Source: Chinchilla lanigera (taxonomy: Eukaryota; Chordata; Mammalia; Rodentia; Chinchillidae). Taken from it: a stretch of 64,000 nucleotides of DNA. The stretch spans positions 4,966,190 to 5,030,189 of the forward strand of contig NW_004955502.1 in NCBI RefSeq assembly GCF_000276665.1. The letters run 5' to 3'. Shown piece after piece: positions 33,901-45,506 of this stretch. Position 1 is the first letter of the stretch. Every line of letters begins with the position of its first letter. The notes under the pieces are model-generated. The model saw only the letters and a list, made by a program, of their open reading frames with translations, searched no databases and had not been told where the DNA came from. The translations under genes were made by a program, and so were the position numbers.

Positions 33901-34397
33901 TTTTACAAAAGAAAAGAAAGAAAACTAAGCACACACACTTTGATCTCTCAAATAGCAGATACAACTTGAAGACCACTTGTTTAAATATTTGCAGGCACTT
34001 TTCATCAGAAAAAAGAGAGAATAGTATCATCTAGTAGTTGTAAAGATCTAATGAGTTCAAGTGAAGTGCTTCATGAAAATACTCAATTTAATTGAGAAAC
34101 ATATAATCATTATTAGTGCTGTCATAGATACACATACTTTAGGTATTAAAGCAGACACTGTAACCCAATGTTTTTTATTTTAAAGAGAGTAATAAAAAAC
34201 AATAAAAATAATACAGAATTTCAAAGCAAGATGATAGGAAATTAACAATGGTTATTATATTGTATGTTGTTATTTTCAAAATAGTTGCTGAGATTACCAG
34301 ATAGAGGCATGTAAGATTGGTTAAACAATACAAAGACTAACTGTTCATTTCAATGAACTAATAGAAACTAGTAGTACAATTATCTTAGCTACTACAC

Positions 34398-34402
<5 letters not shown>

Positions 34403-34441
<39 letters not shown>
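34403..34441 (+). repeat. (TA)n microsatellite at the gap edge
   Basis: About 19 TA units run straight into the unsequenced bases. Translations through this and the N run (34392-34805 and two plus-strand frames) are meaningless. Confidence 0.95.
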
Positions 34442-34656
34442 NNNNNNNNNNNNNNNNNNNNNNNNNNNNNNNNNNNNNNNNNNNNNNNNNNNNNNNNNNN
34501 NNNNNNNNNNNNNNNNNNNNNNNNNNNNNNNNNNNNNNNNNNNNNNNNNNNNNNNNNNNNNNNNNNNNNNNNNNNNNNNNNNNNNNNNNNNNNNNNNNNN
34601 NNNNNNNNNNNNNNNNNNNNNNNNNNNNNNNNNNNNNNNNNNNNNNNNNNNNNNNN
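34442..34656. other. Assembly gap (215 N)
   Basis: A run of 215 undetermined bases follows a TA microsatellite. The 3' end of the minus-strand L1 to its right must lie in or beside this gap, so it probably hides the L1 3' UTR and tail. The true gap size is not known from the sequence. Confidence 0.99.
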
Positions 34657-36576
34657 TCGAGTTTATCTTTCTTTATAGGTGAGTAATACTCCATTGTATA
34701 AAAATAACACATCTTTTTTATACACTCTTTGGTTGATGGGCATTTGGGTTGTTTCCAAGATTTAGCTATGACAAATTGTGCTGCGATAAACATGGGTAAA
34801 CACATATCGCTGTGCTACGATGTTTTAAATTCTTCTGGGAAAATACCCAGAAGAGGAATAGCTGGATCAAGTGGGACCACTAGGCCTAGTGTTGTGAGGA
34901 ATCTCTACACTAATTTCCATAGCGGTTGTACCAGTCTACACTCCACCAACACTCCCAAAATTGTTATACAGATTTAACGGAAAAGGATCTCTTTTTCCCC
35001 ACAGCCCTCGCAGTATTTGTTATTAGCTGATTTCTTGATGATAGCCATTCTTTCTGAGGTGAGATGGAATCTCAGTGTTCTTTTAATTTGCATTTCTTGG
35101 ATGACCAATGATGTTCGACATTTTTTCACATATTTATTTGCTATCTGTATTTCTTCATCTGAAAATTGTCTCTGAATTTTGGGTCTCTGAATTTTGGGTG
35201 TTTGATTTCTAAAAATTCTTCTAAATAGAAGTCTATTGTCTGAGGGACAATTGGCTAAAATTTTTTTCCCAATTTGTGGGTTTTCTTTTCACTCTGTTAG
35301 TGATTTCTTTTGATGTGCAAAAGCTTTTTAATAAAATGAGATCTCAGTTGTTGATTCTTTGAAGTACTTTCCATGGAGTTTAGCTTTTGTTCATGAACTC
35401 TCTGCCTACCCCTATGTCTTCAAGATTTCTACATACTACCTTTTCCAGTAATTTAGTGTTTCTGTTTTAATACTTAGATCTTTGATCCATTTTGACTTGA
35501 GTTTAGTTCTTGGTGATAGACATGGGTTCAGTATTAGTCTTCAGCATGTGGAAAGCCAGTTTCTCCAGCACCATTTACTAAAGAGACCATCTTTCTTCCA
35601 GTGACCATTTTTGTCCCCTTTGTCAAAGATAAGGTGGTTGAATGTGTTTGTAGTTGTGTCTGCATCTTCCAATCCATTCCACTGATCCTCAGGTCTATTT
35701 TTTCATCAGTACCAAGTTGATTTTATCACAGTAGCTGGTAGTATTTCAAGTGAGGTATTGTGATGCCTCCTACTTTGCCTTTGTTACCCAGGATTACCTT
35801 TGCTATTCCAGGTCTTCTCTGGTTCCAGATAAATTTTAGGAATGTTTTCTCTAGATCTGTGAATTAGGCTAGTAGTATTTTGATTGGTATTCCTTTAAAT
35901 CTGTATAACAATTTTGGGAGTGTGGGGATTTTCAGAATATTGATTCTTCCCGTCCAAGAGCTAGTTGTATCTTTCCATTTTCTGAAGTCCTCTTCGATCC
36001 CTTTTTTCCAGAGTGCTGTAATTTTCAATGCATAGATCTTTTACTTCCTTTGTTAGATTGATTCCTAAGTATTTCATTTATTTGGATGCTATTGTGAAGG
36101 GTGTGGTTTCTCTCATTTCTCTCTCAATGGGTTTGTTGTTTGTGTACGGGAATGCTATTGATTTCTGAGTGTTGACTTTATATGCAGCTATTTGTAACCA
36201 ATTAATTTTATTATTAAGTCTAGAAATCTTTTGGTGGAGCTTTTGGGGTCTTCCATGCAGAGTATCATGTCATTGGCAAATGACGATAATTTTACTTCTT
36301 CCTACTCTACCTTTATTCCTTTTGTTTCTGTGTCTTGTTTGATTGTTCTGGCTAATGTTTCCAGAACTATATTAAGTAGGAGTGGTGATAATGAACATCT
36401 TTGTCTTGTTCTTGATTTTGAGTGAAAGCTTTCAATTTTTGTCCATTTAGTATGATGTTGCTTGTTGGTTTGTCATAGATGGCTTCCATCTTATTGAGGT
36501 AAAGACCATCTATTCCAATTTCCTGTAGGGTTTTTGTCATGAATGTGTGTTGGACTTTATCAAAAGTTTTTTCTGT

Positions 36577-36693
36577 GGGGCTGGGCATTTAGCTCAGTGG
36601 CACAACACCTGCCTGGCAAGGGCAAGGTCATGAGTTTGATTCCTGGTACTGGAAGAAAAACAAAAAACAAAAAACAAAACAAAACGAAAAAAG
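36577..36693 (+). mobile_element. ID SINE inserted in the L1
   Basis: GGGGCTGGGCATTTAGCTCAG, CCTGCCTGGCAAGGGCAAGG and the B box GAGTTTGATTCC, with an (AAAAC)n tail. Imperfect direct repeats AAAAGTTTTTTCTGT and AAAAGCTTTCTCTG flank it. It splits the L1 reverse transcriptase region, so it is younger than the L1. Confidence 0.92.
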
Positions 36694-37433
36694 CTTTCTC
36701 TGCATCTATTGAGATGGTCATGTGAGTTTTGTCTCTGGCCCCTTTGATATGGTATATTATATTTATTAATTTGCATATACTAAACCATCCTTGAATTCCT
36801 GGGGAATCCCATTTGGTAATGGTGTATAATCTTCCTGATGATTTGCTGAATTTTGTTTGCTAGTATCTTATTCAGGATTGTTGCATCTATATTCATTAGG
36901 AAGATTAGCCTGTAGTTTTCTTTTGTGGTTTGATCTTTCTCTTCTTTTGTTATCAAGGTAATACTTGTCTCCTATAATAATTTAGGGAGAATTTCTTCCT
37001 TTGCAATTTCATAGAAGAGATTGAGGAATATTTAGAGGTGACATTAAATCTCCTCTAAATTTCTTGTAGAGTCCAGCAGTGAATCCATCAGGACCTGGGC
37101 TTTTCTTTCTTGGTAAGTTGTTAATTGTATTTTCAATCTTATTAACTGATATTGTGTTATTCAGAATTTTTATATCTTCTCGATTCAGCTTTACTAATTC
37201 ATGTTTCTGGGAATCCATCCATTTCTTCTGTGTTTTCCATCCTATGAGAGTAAACATATTTGAAGTGGGTATTGATGATCTTCTGAATTTCCACAGAATC
37301 TGTAGTGATCTCACTCTTTCATTCCTTATTACATGAATTTGAGTTTCTTCTTTCCTTTTTTTGATAAGACTGGCTGGGGTTTATCAATTTCTTTAATTCT
37401 TTTAAGAACTGATGTTTCAAATCATTAATTCTT

Positions 37434-37529
37434 CTTCTTTTTTTTTTTTTTCCTACTAGGAATTGAGTTTAGGACCTTGTCCTTGCCAGGAAGGTGCTAT
37501 GCCACTGAGTTATACCCTTGGCACAGTTT
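37434..37529 (-). mobile_element. ID SINE inserted in the L1, minus strand
   Basis: T-rich tail, CTACTAGGAATTGAGTTTAGG, CTTGTCCTTGCCAGGAAGG and GCCACTGAGTTATACCC. The 10-bp target duplication ATTAATTCTT is exact at 37424-37433 and 37530-37539. Confidence 0.92.
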
Positions 37530-38199
37530 ATTAATTCTTTGTATTGTTTTCTTAGTCTCAGCTGCATTAATTTCTTGTATGGTCTTTTTAATTTCCTTCC
37601 TTCTTTGGATTTTGGGCTTGACTTGCTATTCAGTTTTTAGAAGCTTGAGGTGCAGCATTAGGTTGTTTATCTGTGCTCCTTTTGTTTTCCTGATGTTAGA
37701 ATTCCCCACTTAACTCCCTTCTTAGGACTGCTTTCATTGCATCTCACATTTTCAAGTAGGTTGCATTTGCATTTTCATTTGATTGTAGATATTGCTTAAT
37801 TTCTTCTCTGACTTCATCTATGATACATTGGTTTTTCAGGAGGGTGTTATTTAATTTCCATGTGTTTATGGAGTTTTGTGTTTTCTTTTGTCCATAATTT
37901 CCAATTTCTCTGCATGGTCAGATAATATGCATGGGATAATATCAGTTCCTAGGCACTTACTTAAGCATGTTCTATGGGTTATTATATGGTCTATTTTAGA
38001 GAACATCCCATATGCATCTGAGAAAAATGTTTACTCTGGTGTTGCTGGGTGGAATACTCTGTAAATATCTAGTAAGTCCATTTTGCACAAGTTTGGTTCA
38101 GTTTTGTTATTTCCTTGCTGATTTTTTGTCTGTTAGATCTATCTCTTTGTGACAATGGAGTGTTAAGGTCTGTGACCCACTTATGTGTAAATATTTATT

Positions 38200-38935
38200 G
38201 TTTTTAATCACGAACTGTGCTATGTATTAATGATGATGTTACTACCCTTAAGTCAAATGTTGGGGAGGTAGACTAGGATAATAAATAATTAAAGTGATAT
38301 ATAATAAATGTAAAAGTACAAAGATTGGCAAGGATTTATGAAAGCAGAGATGTGATTGGTACTGATGCAAATGCAGAAAAACAAATGAGTGTTCTTATTC
38401 TTAAATCAATTGCTTTAAATAATTCTAAATCTTTTTCCCCAACAGAGGTCAGGAGTATATTTTTAAAGCTAAGTTGTCCTGGATTGTTATAAATTTTTTC
38501 ATTAAAACCGACCTTGCCAATTTTACTCAGCACTGACTGTGAAGAATGAAGGAAATCCTACCAGTGCATTCCTGTAGATCTAGTGATTGCCCGGACACTT
38601 TGAGATGGCCTGACTGATAGCAGTACCTTAACTTCGCACTGTCTTACTTGCATTTTGTTTGCTGTCTGCTGAGAGACCTAGGAGGCATATTCTCTCAGTC
38701 ATTTCTGTTTTAGTATGGTCCTGACACAGACAGAAAGACACACCTCATTCCAAATGGTTAAAATGTCCAGGTGACTGTATCTGTTTTCAATTCCATTTTC
38801 TCTTCTTCATTCATCTTGACAAGTTCTGAGTTCTCAATCCTTTCATTCCTGAGCCTATCGTGCAATTTTCCCTTGACAAAAGGGATTAATCATCATTTCC
38901 AGTCAAGTTCCTTTATTTTTGTCAATGAATTTGAC
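38200..38935. other. Unassigned sequence
   Basis: No repeat or exon recognised. Confidence 0.4.
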
Positions 38936-38984
38936 AACATGAAGAGTCAAATAGCCAAAAAGTGCTGTGATTGGCAAAATAAGC

Positions 38985-39565
38985 CTCCCACCACACAACG
39001 TCAATATTCTAACCTCCAGAATCTTCAGATCTGTTGAGTTACGTGGCACAGGTTATGTTCGCATATGGAATTAAGGTTGCTTATGGGATGACTATATGTT
39101 GGAGGGACTGCCCTGACTGATCTAGGCAAATCCAATGTAAATGTAAGTGTCTCTGAAAAGGGGAGAAGGAGGAACAAAAGGTGAGACAGAGAGAGGTGTG
39201 GCTTGTGAATAGGGGACATAGAGATGCAATATCACTGACTTAGCGAATGAGGGAGGGAACCATGAGTGTAAAAATGTATCCTCTGGAATGAGGGTGGCAA
39301 ACCTATGGCACACGTGCTTCAACTGGCTCTTTGTTATTATTGAAAGCTTAAAATGTTCATTGTCATTGCTTTAGAAAGTGTAAAAGTGAAAGAAATGAAT
39401 TACCCGTTAGAGTCCCTGTAAGAGAATAGAGTCCTTCTGCGTGTTTTGATGTGCACCGCATGAAATCCGTGCTATGCTTGCAACCTACAGATATGTGAGG
39501 TAATGTTCTTGTACTTGTAAGACACTAAATTTGTGGTGGTCTGTTACAACAGTAATGGACCAGTA
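38985..39565 (+). mobile_element. MLT1-type MaLR LTR with an insertion
   Basis: GGCAAAATAAGCCTCCCACC, CAATATTCTAACCTCCAG, ACTGCCCTGACTGATCTAGG, GGAGAAGGAGGAACAAAAG, and the 3' portion GACACTAAATTTGTGGTGGTCTGTTACAACAG, are the MLT1 LTR layout. The two halves are separated by about 185 bp of unrelated sequence (about 39287-39470). Confidence 0.7.
39287..39470. mobile_element. Possible hAT-like MITE inside the MLT1
   Basis: The segment interrupting the MLT1 begins AGGGTGGCAAACCTATGGCAC, a phrase seen at the ends of some old mammalian hAT-type non-autonomous elements. Terminal inverted repeats and an 8-bp target duplication are not clear by eye. Confidence 0.3.
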
Positions 39566-39864
39566 TTCGCATTATTTTCCTCTTGAATAGGTGCACTAAA
39601 TTCACTGAGCCCTTGGTTTCAAGGAAAGGGATAAAATTTTTTTTGTGGGGTGAAGTTCACCATTTCAGTCCACATCAATCCATTCTGTCTTTGGAGAAAG
39701 AGCATACTGTGTTGGTTTCTTGGTTAGGGCATTCCCAGAATTCTTCCTGCGCTCCAGAAAACCCCCATCAGGAGCATTTCACAAGTACTTATGACATTTA
39801 CAGCTGGCTTCTGGGGATAGTGCTGAGCAACAGGATGCAGCTCTGTACATTAAGTGTTATGATT

Positions 39865-40300
39865 TGATGGATCAGTAACACCCAGTCCCAATGGAGATTT
39901 TAAGCAGAATAGTAATTTATTGAGTCATAATCAAACATCAAAGCTGTCACCAGAAGCTGGTTTTTAAATGGAGAATAGCTATGGGAAGAATAGGGAGTGT
40001 TCTCACAATAAAACCCTGGGGATTTATACTGTACTCCACCTACTGGGCCTTGCAAGAGCTTCACAGAGCTGCTCTACCTACGATGGACACTGTCACACTA
40101 TTAGGTTCACTGGATTCTAAGCCCAGGAACAAGCACAGTTTGTCCAAGTAACCTGGACCAATACCAGAGCCTTCTTTCATTTTAGTGTTTCTCTGTGAAG
40201 CTAGGAGGGTTACAGGTTACCCAGGAAAAGGATCAAAGTGCCACCGATCATTTTACTTTCAAAAGTTTTAGTTTTACAACTCCTTTTAGTAACCTATTTC
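39865..40300 (-). mobile_element. Possible ERVL-type LTR, minus strand
   Basis: On the minus strand an AATAAA-type poly(A) signal lies at about 39915-39921 (GTAATTTATTGAGTC on the plus strand), close to the proposed 3' end near 39865. The body has LTR-like composition, and degenerate internal-like sequence follows to the right, as expected for a minus-strand provirus remnant. The exact ends were not resolved. Confidence 0.45.
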
Positions 40301-41950
40301 AGAGATGCCTGTTGATAACTGCCAGTTTTCTTTTTTAGCTTGCACTAGATATTATGAGTGTAATGTTTCGTGGTATAAGAAGAAGGTTCAATTTCTGATA
40401 GACTCTGTAATGACAGGGGCCAAGGTACTCAATTGTGATAGGACATCTAGAGTGTATTGCTATCCCAGGCCTGAGAAGCCAAAGTTCTTTTGATTGCTCT
40501 TACCAATGAGGATGGGACAGAATAATATCATAAGCTAATAGCCACCTACCAGTTGAGGAGGGTTGAGTTGAGTTACTCTAGTTCAGCAAAATTGTAGCTT
40601 TAGCTGGCATTGCAACTTAGTTACAATATTGATTTTTCATCTCAATTTTTCAGTGGTGAAAAGATTTGTTAATGATCACCTCTACATCTTGTAGGTCTTT
40701 CATAATTCCGGTAATCCATGCAATACCCCTGGGAATGGAGTGTTGATTTTAGTTTCCTTTATCAGTAATGTGTGTGGTTGGTTTTTTGGATGTCCTGATG
40801 GCCCTTCCCATCATTCTATTGGTTCAACCACTGAAGCAGCATTCTGCTGTTTACTAAATGTGCGTGTTTGGAGAAATAACTACAGTAAAGTTCTGGGGTC
40901 CCACCAAAGTAGTGTGAGAACTGAGGCCAAAGCACCATTTCAAGGCACCTAACTTGCATAAGCACCAACTCTGACCTGTGAGCCTTGGTGCCTTTTGTTT
41001 TCTCTGGGTATTGGAATCAGTTCAGAACCAATATGTAGTATCTATTCAAAACTCTTGGTATTTACCTTCTCATAATGCTCATTCAAGATTCAAAGAGTAT
41101 ATATTTCAAACTTCTTCTTCAAAAAGACTCTTTTTCCTTAGAGTGCTTTTAGGTTTATGAGCTAGGGAAAACCTTACAAGTTCCTACTCCTGTATCTGAA
41201 CTTTAAGTTCTGTCAGCTAAATCTAGAATCTTTTTTTTTTTTTTTTCACTAGTTTTTGTTAAGAAACACTTTCATAGTTTTGGTCACCCAACCATCCACT
41301 TTAATCTTATGATACCATGACCAAGAGCCATAGCCACAGAACTGCAGTGTACGAACCATGTTGGTTACTGCTTTTGCTGCAGCCTTGGCCAGCCCTTCTG
41401 GCTGTGATGGAAACTACCGTTATGGACCACTTTGGGATCCTACCATCCGTCGCTCACTGAAATCTGGAAATAAATTTCACTGTACATTTCACCATCACTA
41501 CTGTGTTCTCCAGCCTAAAGTGTTCCTGAGAATGTTTATCACCCTTTACAGCACATATTGAAAGGTCTTAGTGAGGTTACTGTCCTATGTGCCCTCCAAG
41601 AGTATGTGGGTAGGAGGTGATTAATTAGGTGCACATAATGGTTCTCTTTCACCTCCCTGAATTTTAGGACTCTTTGTTCTGGCATTGGGGTAGTTCTGTG
41701 TCTCAGATGACAATGGGCACTGCTTGTGCAAGATTTAAGGAGTTTCACAGATTGTTGACTCTATCCCAAAGTGCCTGGGAAGAGTGTGTATCTACCCTCT
41801 TTTGTGAGTGTCTCTCTGAGACATGATTGAAAATACAGTGATGCAGCTGTTGAGGGCCAGTCAGTGGAATAACAACCTCATAACAGCTGCAGCGTGTCCT
41901 CCTCTACCTGATTCGCTTAGTCTTGCACAGCGCAACTTTTGACTCTTCCC
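40301..41950 (-). mobile_element. Possible ERVL/MaLR internal remnant, minus strand
   Basis: About 1.6 kb adjoins the LTR at 39865-40300. On the minus strand it gives fragmented frames interrupted by many stops. I could not place a definite gag or pol motif, so the assignment depends on the neighbouring LTR. A poly-T run at 41231-41247 suggests an embedded tail. Plus-strand frames of 60-70 codons here have no domains. Confidence 0.35.
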
Positions 41951-42186
41951 CAAAGTTAACATGACCCTAAAAGGGATATGATTTGAATTGAATCCAGACA
42001 TCCAGGAAGCCAAAACAGCACAAATGAAGAAACCTATGAAAAAACAGTTCCAGAACTGCTTCAGGAAGTGGCCAGAATGATGGAATAAGTGTGCTTGAAG
42101 TGAGGGGGAGTGTAAGTAGGTAACACTGGTTAAGTACTGGCAACATTTTTTTACTGTAATAAATTTTTAAACATTTACACATATAC

Positions 42187-42597
42187 TGTCTTCATTACTT
42201 TCTTCTCACTGAGACACAATTCCAGACACCCACAATTTAAAAGAAGAAAGTTTTTTTTGCTCACAGACTATAGAGATTTCAGTCCACAGTTGGCCAGCTC
42301 CAAGACAGGCTGGCATAGCTGGCTGGAAGAACAGCCCCTGGCATAGCAGGCAGAAGCAGGGAGAGAGATCAGGGAGAAAGGAGGGAAAAGACCCTTCCAG
42401 GCCACTCCTCCATGACCCTCCTCTGACCAGGCTTCACCTCCCAAAATCTTATCTAGCTATAAACTTGTCAGCTATGAGGGGACTAATTCACTGTGAATAA
42501 CATACCCCCCACGATCAATCACCTCCCAAAACAGCACCTACGAGCCTATGAGGCTTTGGGAGGACACCTTAGATATAAACCATAGCACACATCACAT
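42187..42597 (-). mobile_element. MaLR-type LTR, minus strand
   Basis: TGTCTTCATTACTTTCTTCTC, ACTGAGACACAATTCCAGAC, GAGATTTCAGTCCACAG, CTGGAAGAACAGCCCCTGG, ATCAATCACCTCCCAAAAC, TGAGGCTTTGGGAGGACACC and AACCATAGCA follow the reverse layout of the rodent MaLR LTR seen at 62559-62932. It is complete in outline, but no exact target duplication was found. Confidence 0.82.
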
Positions 42598-42599
42598 TT

Positions 42600-44110
42600 T
42601 TCAATCACATCTCATATTTTGTCCTTCTCATTTTAATACTTTAGAAAAATTGCTGTACACTTACAAACTCCTAGATTTTCAAATTGACAAGATCTTACTA
42701 TTTGGTCTACCCATTTTGTCTTCAAGAATTATATATTTTATATGTTCTTCTGAACTATTGTGTGTTCTAATTCTATTTTTGAGGTTAGAAGACAGGGGTA
42801 GTAAGGTATACTACTGAGGAGAATTTGCATGATATTTAGAGACAAATTCTTCAAGTCAAAGTAGTGTATGATTTTTCTTTCATATGTAGGAGAAGGAGCT
42901 GTTCTAATTAGCAGGGTGTTTCTTTCTTTAGCATAGGAAGTCTTGCAAATTAGATTGGTGCTACAACTCTGTAATTCTTTTAATTAATACTTAAACATGA
43001 TACTTACTTGAAAGTGATTTACTGTTACTGCCAAGAATACATTTCTATAAAGATGTGGTTTTTCATACTTTCCAAGTATGTCTTTAAATTTGAGTCCTTG
43101 GCTTTTAATAAAAGCTTTTCATTGCATACTTTCTGAAGAGCAATCAGGGAAATCAATTCACCGTGTAGCTTTTCACCACCATTATCATCACAGTGGCCAC
43201 TCACGATGCCAAAGTGCACCACAGACTACTAATGTCTCATTCTCCCCGTGAATGGTCATTGGAAACATGCAAAAGAATCCCAGCATTTCATCTGGTTAGC
43301 TGCATCCTCTGGCTATTCTTGGTAAAAATTCCTAGTTAGTAACTTATCAGAATAGAAATTCCACACTCCAAAAGTAGCTAAAGGGAATTACATAGAGGAA
43401 TGATTCAACCAGTGGGTGCAAATTTTCAGTTATAAGATGAACAAGTCCTAGGGCACTAACGTGGCACAGATGATGACAGCTGCATTAATCAATTTGATTG
43501 TGATAAGCACTACACAGGCATCATGCTGTATATCTTGAATATGTTATCAGTTACATATTTTAAGGTAAAGTACAGGGGCAATTTACAAAAGTGTAGAGAG
43601 GTAAAGGAAACAAGTCAAAAGCAGCGCTGTGAGCCTAATGCTTTGGGACATTACTCAGAGGAAAGATGCACACTTAGGTGAAAGAACTTTGTTATTGGTA
43701 CATGTGTCAATAGGGAGCTGAGGGAACAGGTTCTCTGACTTTATTCCTTTGCCTAATCTACCACCCGAGGATCCTACTCAAGGACCTTACCAGAAGCTGG
43801 GAGCAAAGAGAGCCCCAACAGGACAGCTTCACTTTAGCTTCAGCTTTGCTTAATTTTATCATCTTCTCTCCGTATAGCACTGTCCCAAAGTGACAAAAAC
43901 AAAACAGAAAACACATCAAGGCTTGTTTTTGTATCAGGTAATTTGTAAAGTCCTCAAGATAATTTATAGCAAAAATTACATTTTTGGATAAGTATTTTCC
44001 TTACATTTACTAAACTCAAGTTAGTGAAACTAACATAAGAATTTTTTTTTTTCATGAAACAAGTATCAGAGAAGGGAGATCTAAATAGAAGTTTGACAAA
44101 TTGTAAAAAT
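42600..44110. other. Mostly unassigned; MIR remnant
   Basis: A degraded minus-strand MIR is likely at about 43500-43655 (GATAAGCACTACACAGGCATC ... GTAGAGAGGTAAAGGAAACAAG). No exon is recognised in the rest. Confidence 0.4.
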
Positions 44111-44114
44111 CATA

Positions 44115-44505
44115 TCTACTGAGAGACTAGTTGAGACACTGACTTATGCAATGCCATAAAAAAGATGAATTTGAATCATTTGTAGGTAAATGGACGTACC
44201 TTAAGACGATGCTGTTAAATGAAATAAATATGACACACAAGCTTAAATACTGCATAGTTTCTCTTATATGAAAAACCCAAAGTATAAACAGAGAGCAAAA
44301 TAACACTGATAATAAAAAGTAGGGAGACAGATTTTTCTCAAAATGTGAAGTGGATCAAGAGATCAAAGGAAGGGGCAGAGGGAGGGGAAATGGGATGAAA
44401 AATATTACAATGTGCTATGTACAGGTGCCAACTCCACACAAAGATTGTAAACATTATGTAAGGATAAAAATGAAGAAAAATTACATCAATAAGTTGTTAG
44501 AAATA
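44115..44505 (+). mobile_element. LINE-1 3' end, plus strand
   Basis: ATGCAATGCCATAAAAAAGATG, GGTAAATGGACGTACCTTAAG, TTAAATGAAATAAATATGACACACAAGC, GGATCAAGAGATCAAAGG and GGGATGAAAAATATTACAATG are the ORF2 terminus and purine-rich 3' UTR of the L1 type also seen at 3525-5516. It is strongly 5'-truncated. Confidence 0.88.
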
Positions 44506-44693
44506 ACACAAAATGTAATTTAGAGAGATGCAGCATTCAGACTATCAAACCATGAACAGGAAGGATATTTCCTCTTGGAACCAAATTGCATTTTATTTAG
44601 AGAAAGACGAAAGTACCTCAAGGAGAAATGTTGAAATCAAATCATAATTTAAAATTGTAATATCTTTCATCTAAAAAACTGAACACATGAGTT

Positions 44694-44746
44694 TGATTCC
44701 TGGTACCGGGAAAAAACCTAAAAAATAAATAAATAGATAAATAAAT
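44694..44746 (+). mobile_element. 5'-truncated ID SINE
   Basis: Only the B-box end remains (CATGAGTTTGATTCCTGGTACC), followed by an A-rich (AAAT)n tail. The target duplication AAAAAACTGAA is exact at 44683-44693 and 44747-44757, so the 5' truncation happened at insertion. Confidence 0.88.
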
Positions 44747-44759
44747 AAAAAACTGAATG

Positions 44760-45457
44760 ACATTTGCTCATTAGTTTTAAGAATACAGTTGTACTTTCTT
44801 ATTTGAATTATTGTACTTCCTTTTTTTTACAAAGAAAATGAGGTATAAAAATTTGACATACAGTGACTACTACTGATAGCTTTTAAACACTGAATTTTTA
44901 GGACAATTGCAGTGTTGGTGCTAGGTATAATGACACTAGGTTCTAGGTAGAATCTCACTTTTCTAGAGTTTCTGTTCATGATGGCAGCTTTAAGATGTCA
45001 TATTTATATTATGAATTCTCTTATGTACTTAAAAACATCTGATTAGATCACTAATGAGTACGTGAACTAGGGATAAATAAACTGGTAGTTTGGTCAAGCA
45101 GGGGCAATTTCTTTTTAAGCAATTCTTGTTGAGGAAATGAGTAGCATCAAGACATTATGATGAAGCACAGATAGAATTGCCATGACCCTTCTTGGCGTTT
45201 GCAGTAGCAATGTTAAACAGACTTCAAAGAATCAGAGGAAAGTCAGAGTATTCAAATTTTTAAACATTAGTAAACAATCAAACACATATAACAGAATGCC
45301 AATGTGTGGGATTTTTACCAATCCTAAATCCACAAGTTAGTTTGTCACATCTTATGGGTACTGGTGAAGACACAGATTTCTAGATAAAAGACAAAGGACC
45401 ATTTATTACTTATAACAATAATAATAGTCAGAATATTAGCATGAGTGTGTGTGCATG

Positions 45458-45506
<49 letters not shown>

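Larger units (their letters stand above)
34657..38195 (-). mobile_element. LINE-1, minus strand, about 3.5 kb, disrupted
   Basis: Read on the minus strand from about 38195 down, this starts within the endonuclease (near 38064-37876 a frame with FSKIDHIITH- and SDHAEKLEI-like segments). It passes a linker with NTISVNKIENTINNLPRKKS and PGPDGFTAGLYKKF (37314-37009), then the reverse transcriptase region with [20 protein letters not shown] and [11 protein letters not shown] (36588-36367), and ends with the C-terminal MCLPMFIAAQFVIAKSWKQP and ECIKKMCYFYTMEYYSPIKK segments (34805-34660). Stops and frameshifts occur throughout, so it is dead. It is interrupted by two ID SINEs (36577-36693 and 37434-37529). 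ORF1 and the 5' UTR are missing, and the 3' UTR is lost in the gap. The plus-strand frames here are antisense shadows. Confidence 0.95.

Noticed and set aside
34392..34805. Open frames spanning the N run
   Set aside because: They include undetermined bases and TA repeat translation. Only the C-terminal L1 ORF2 part is real sequence.
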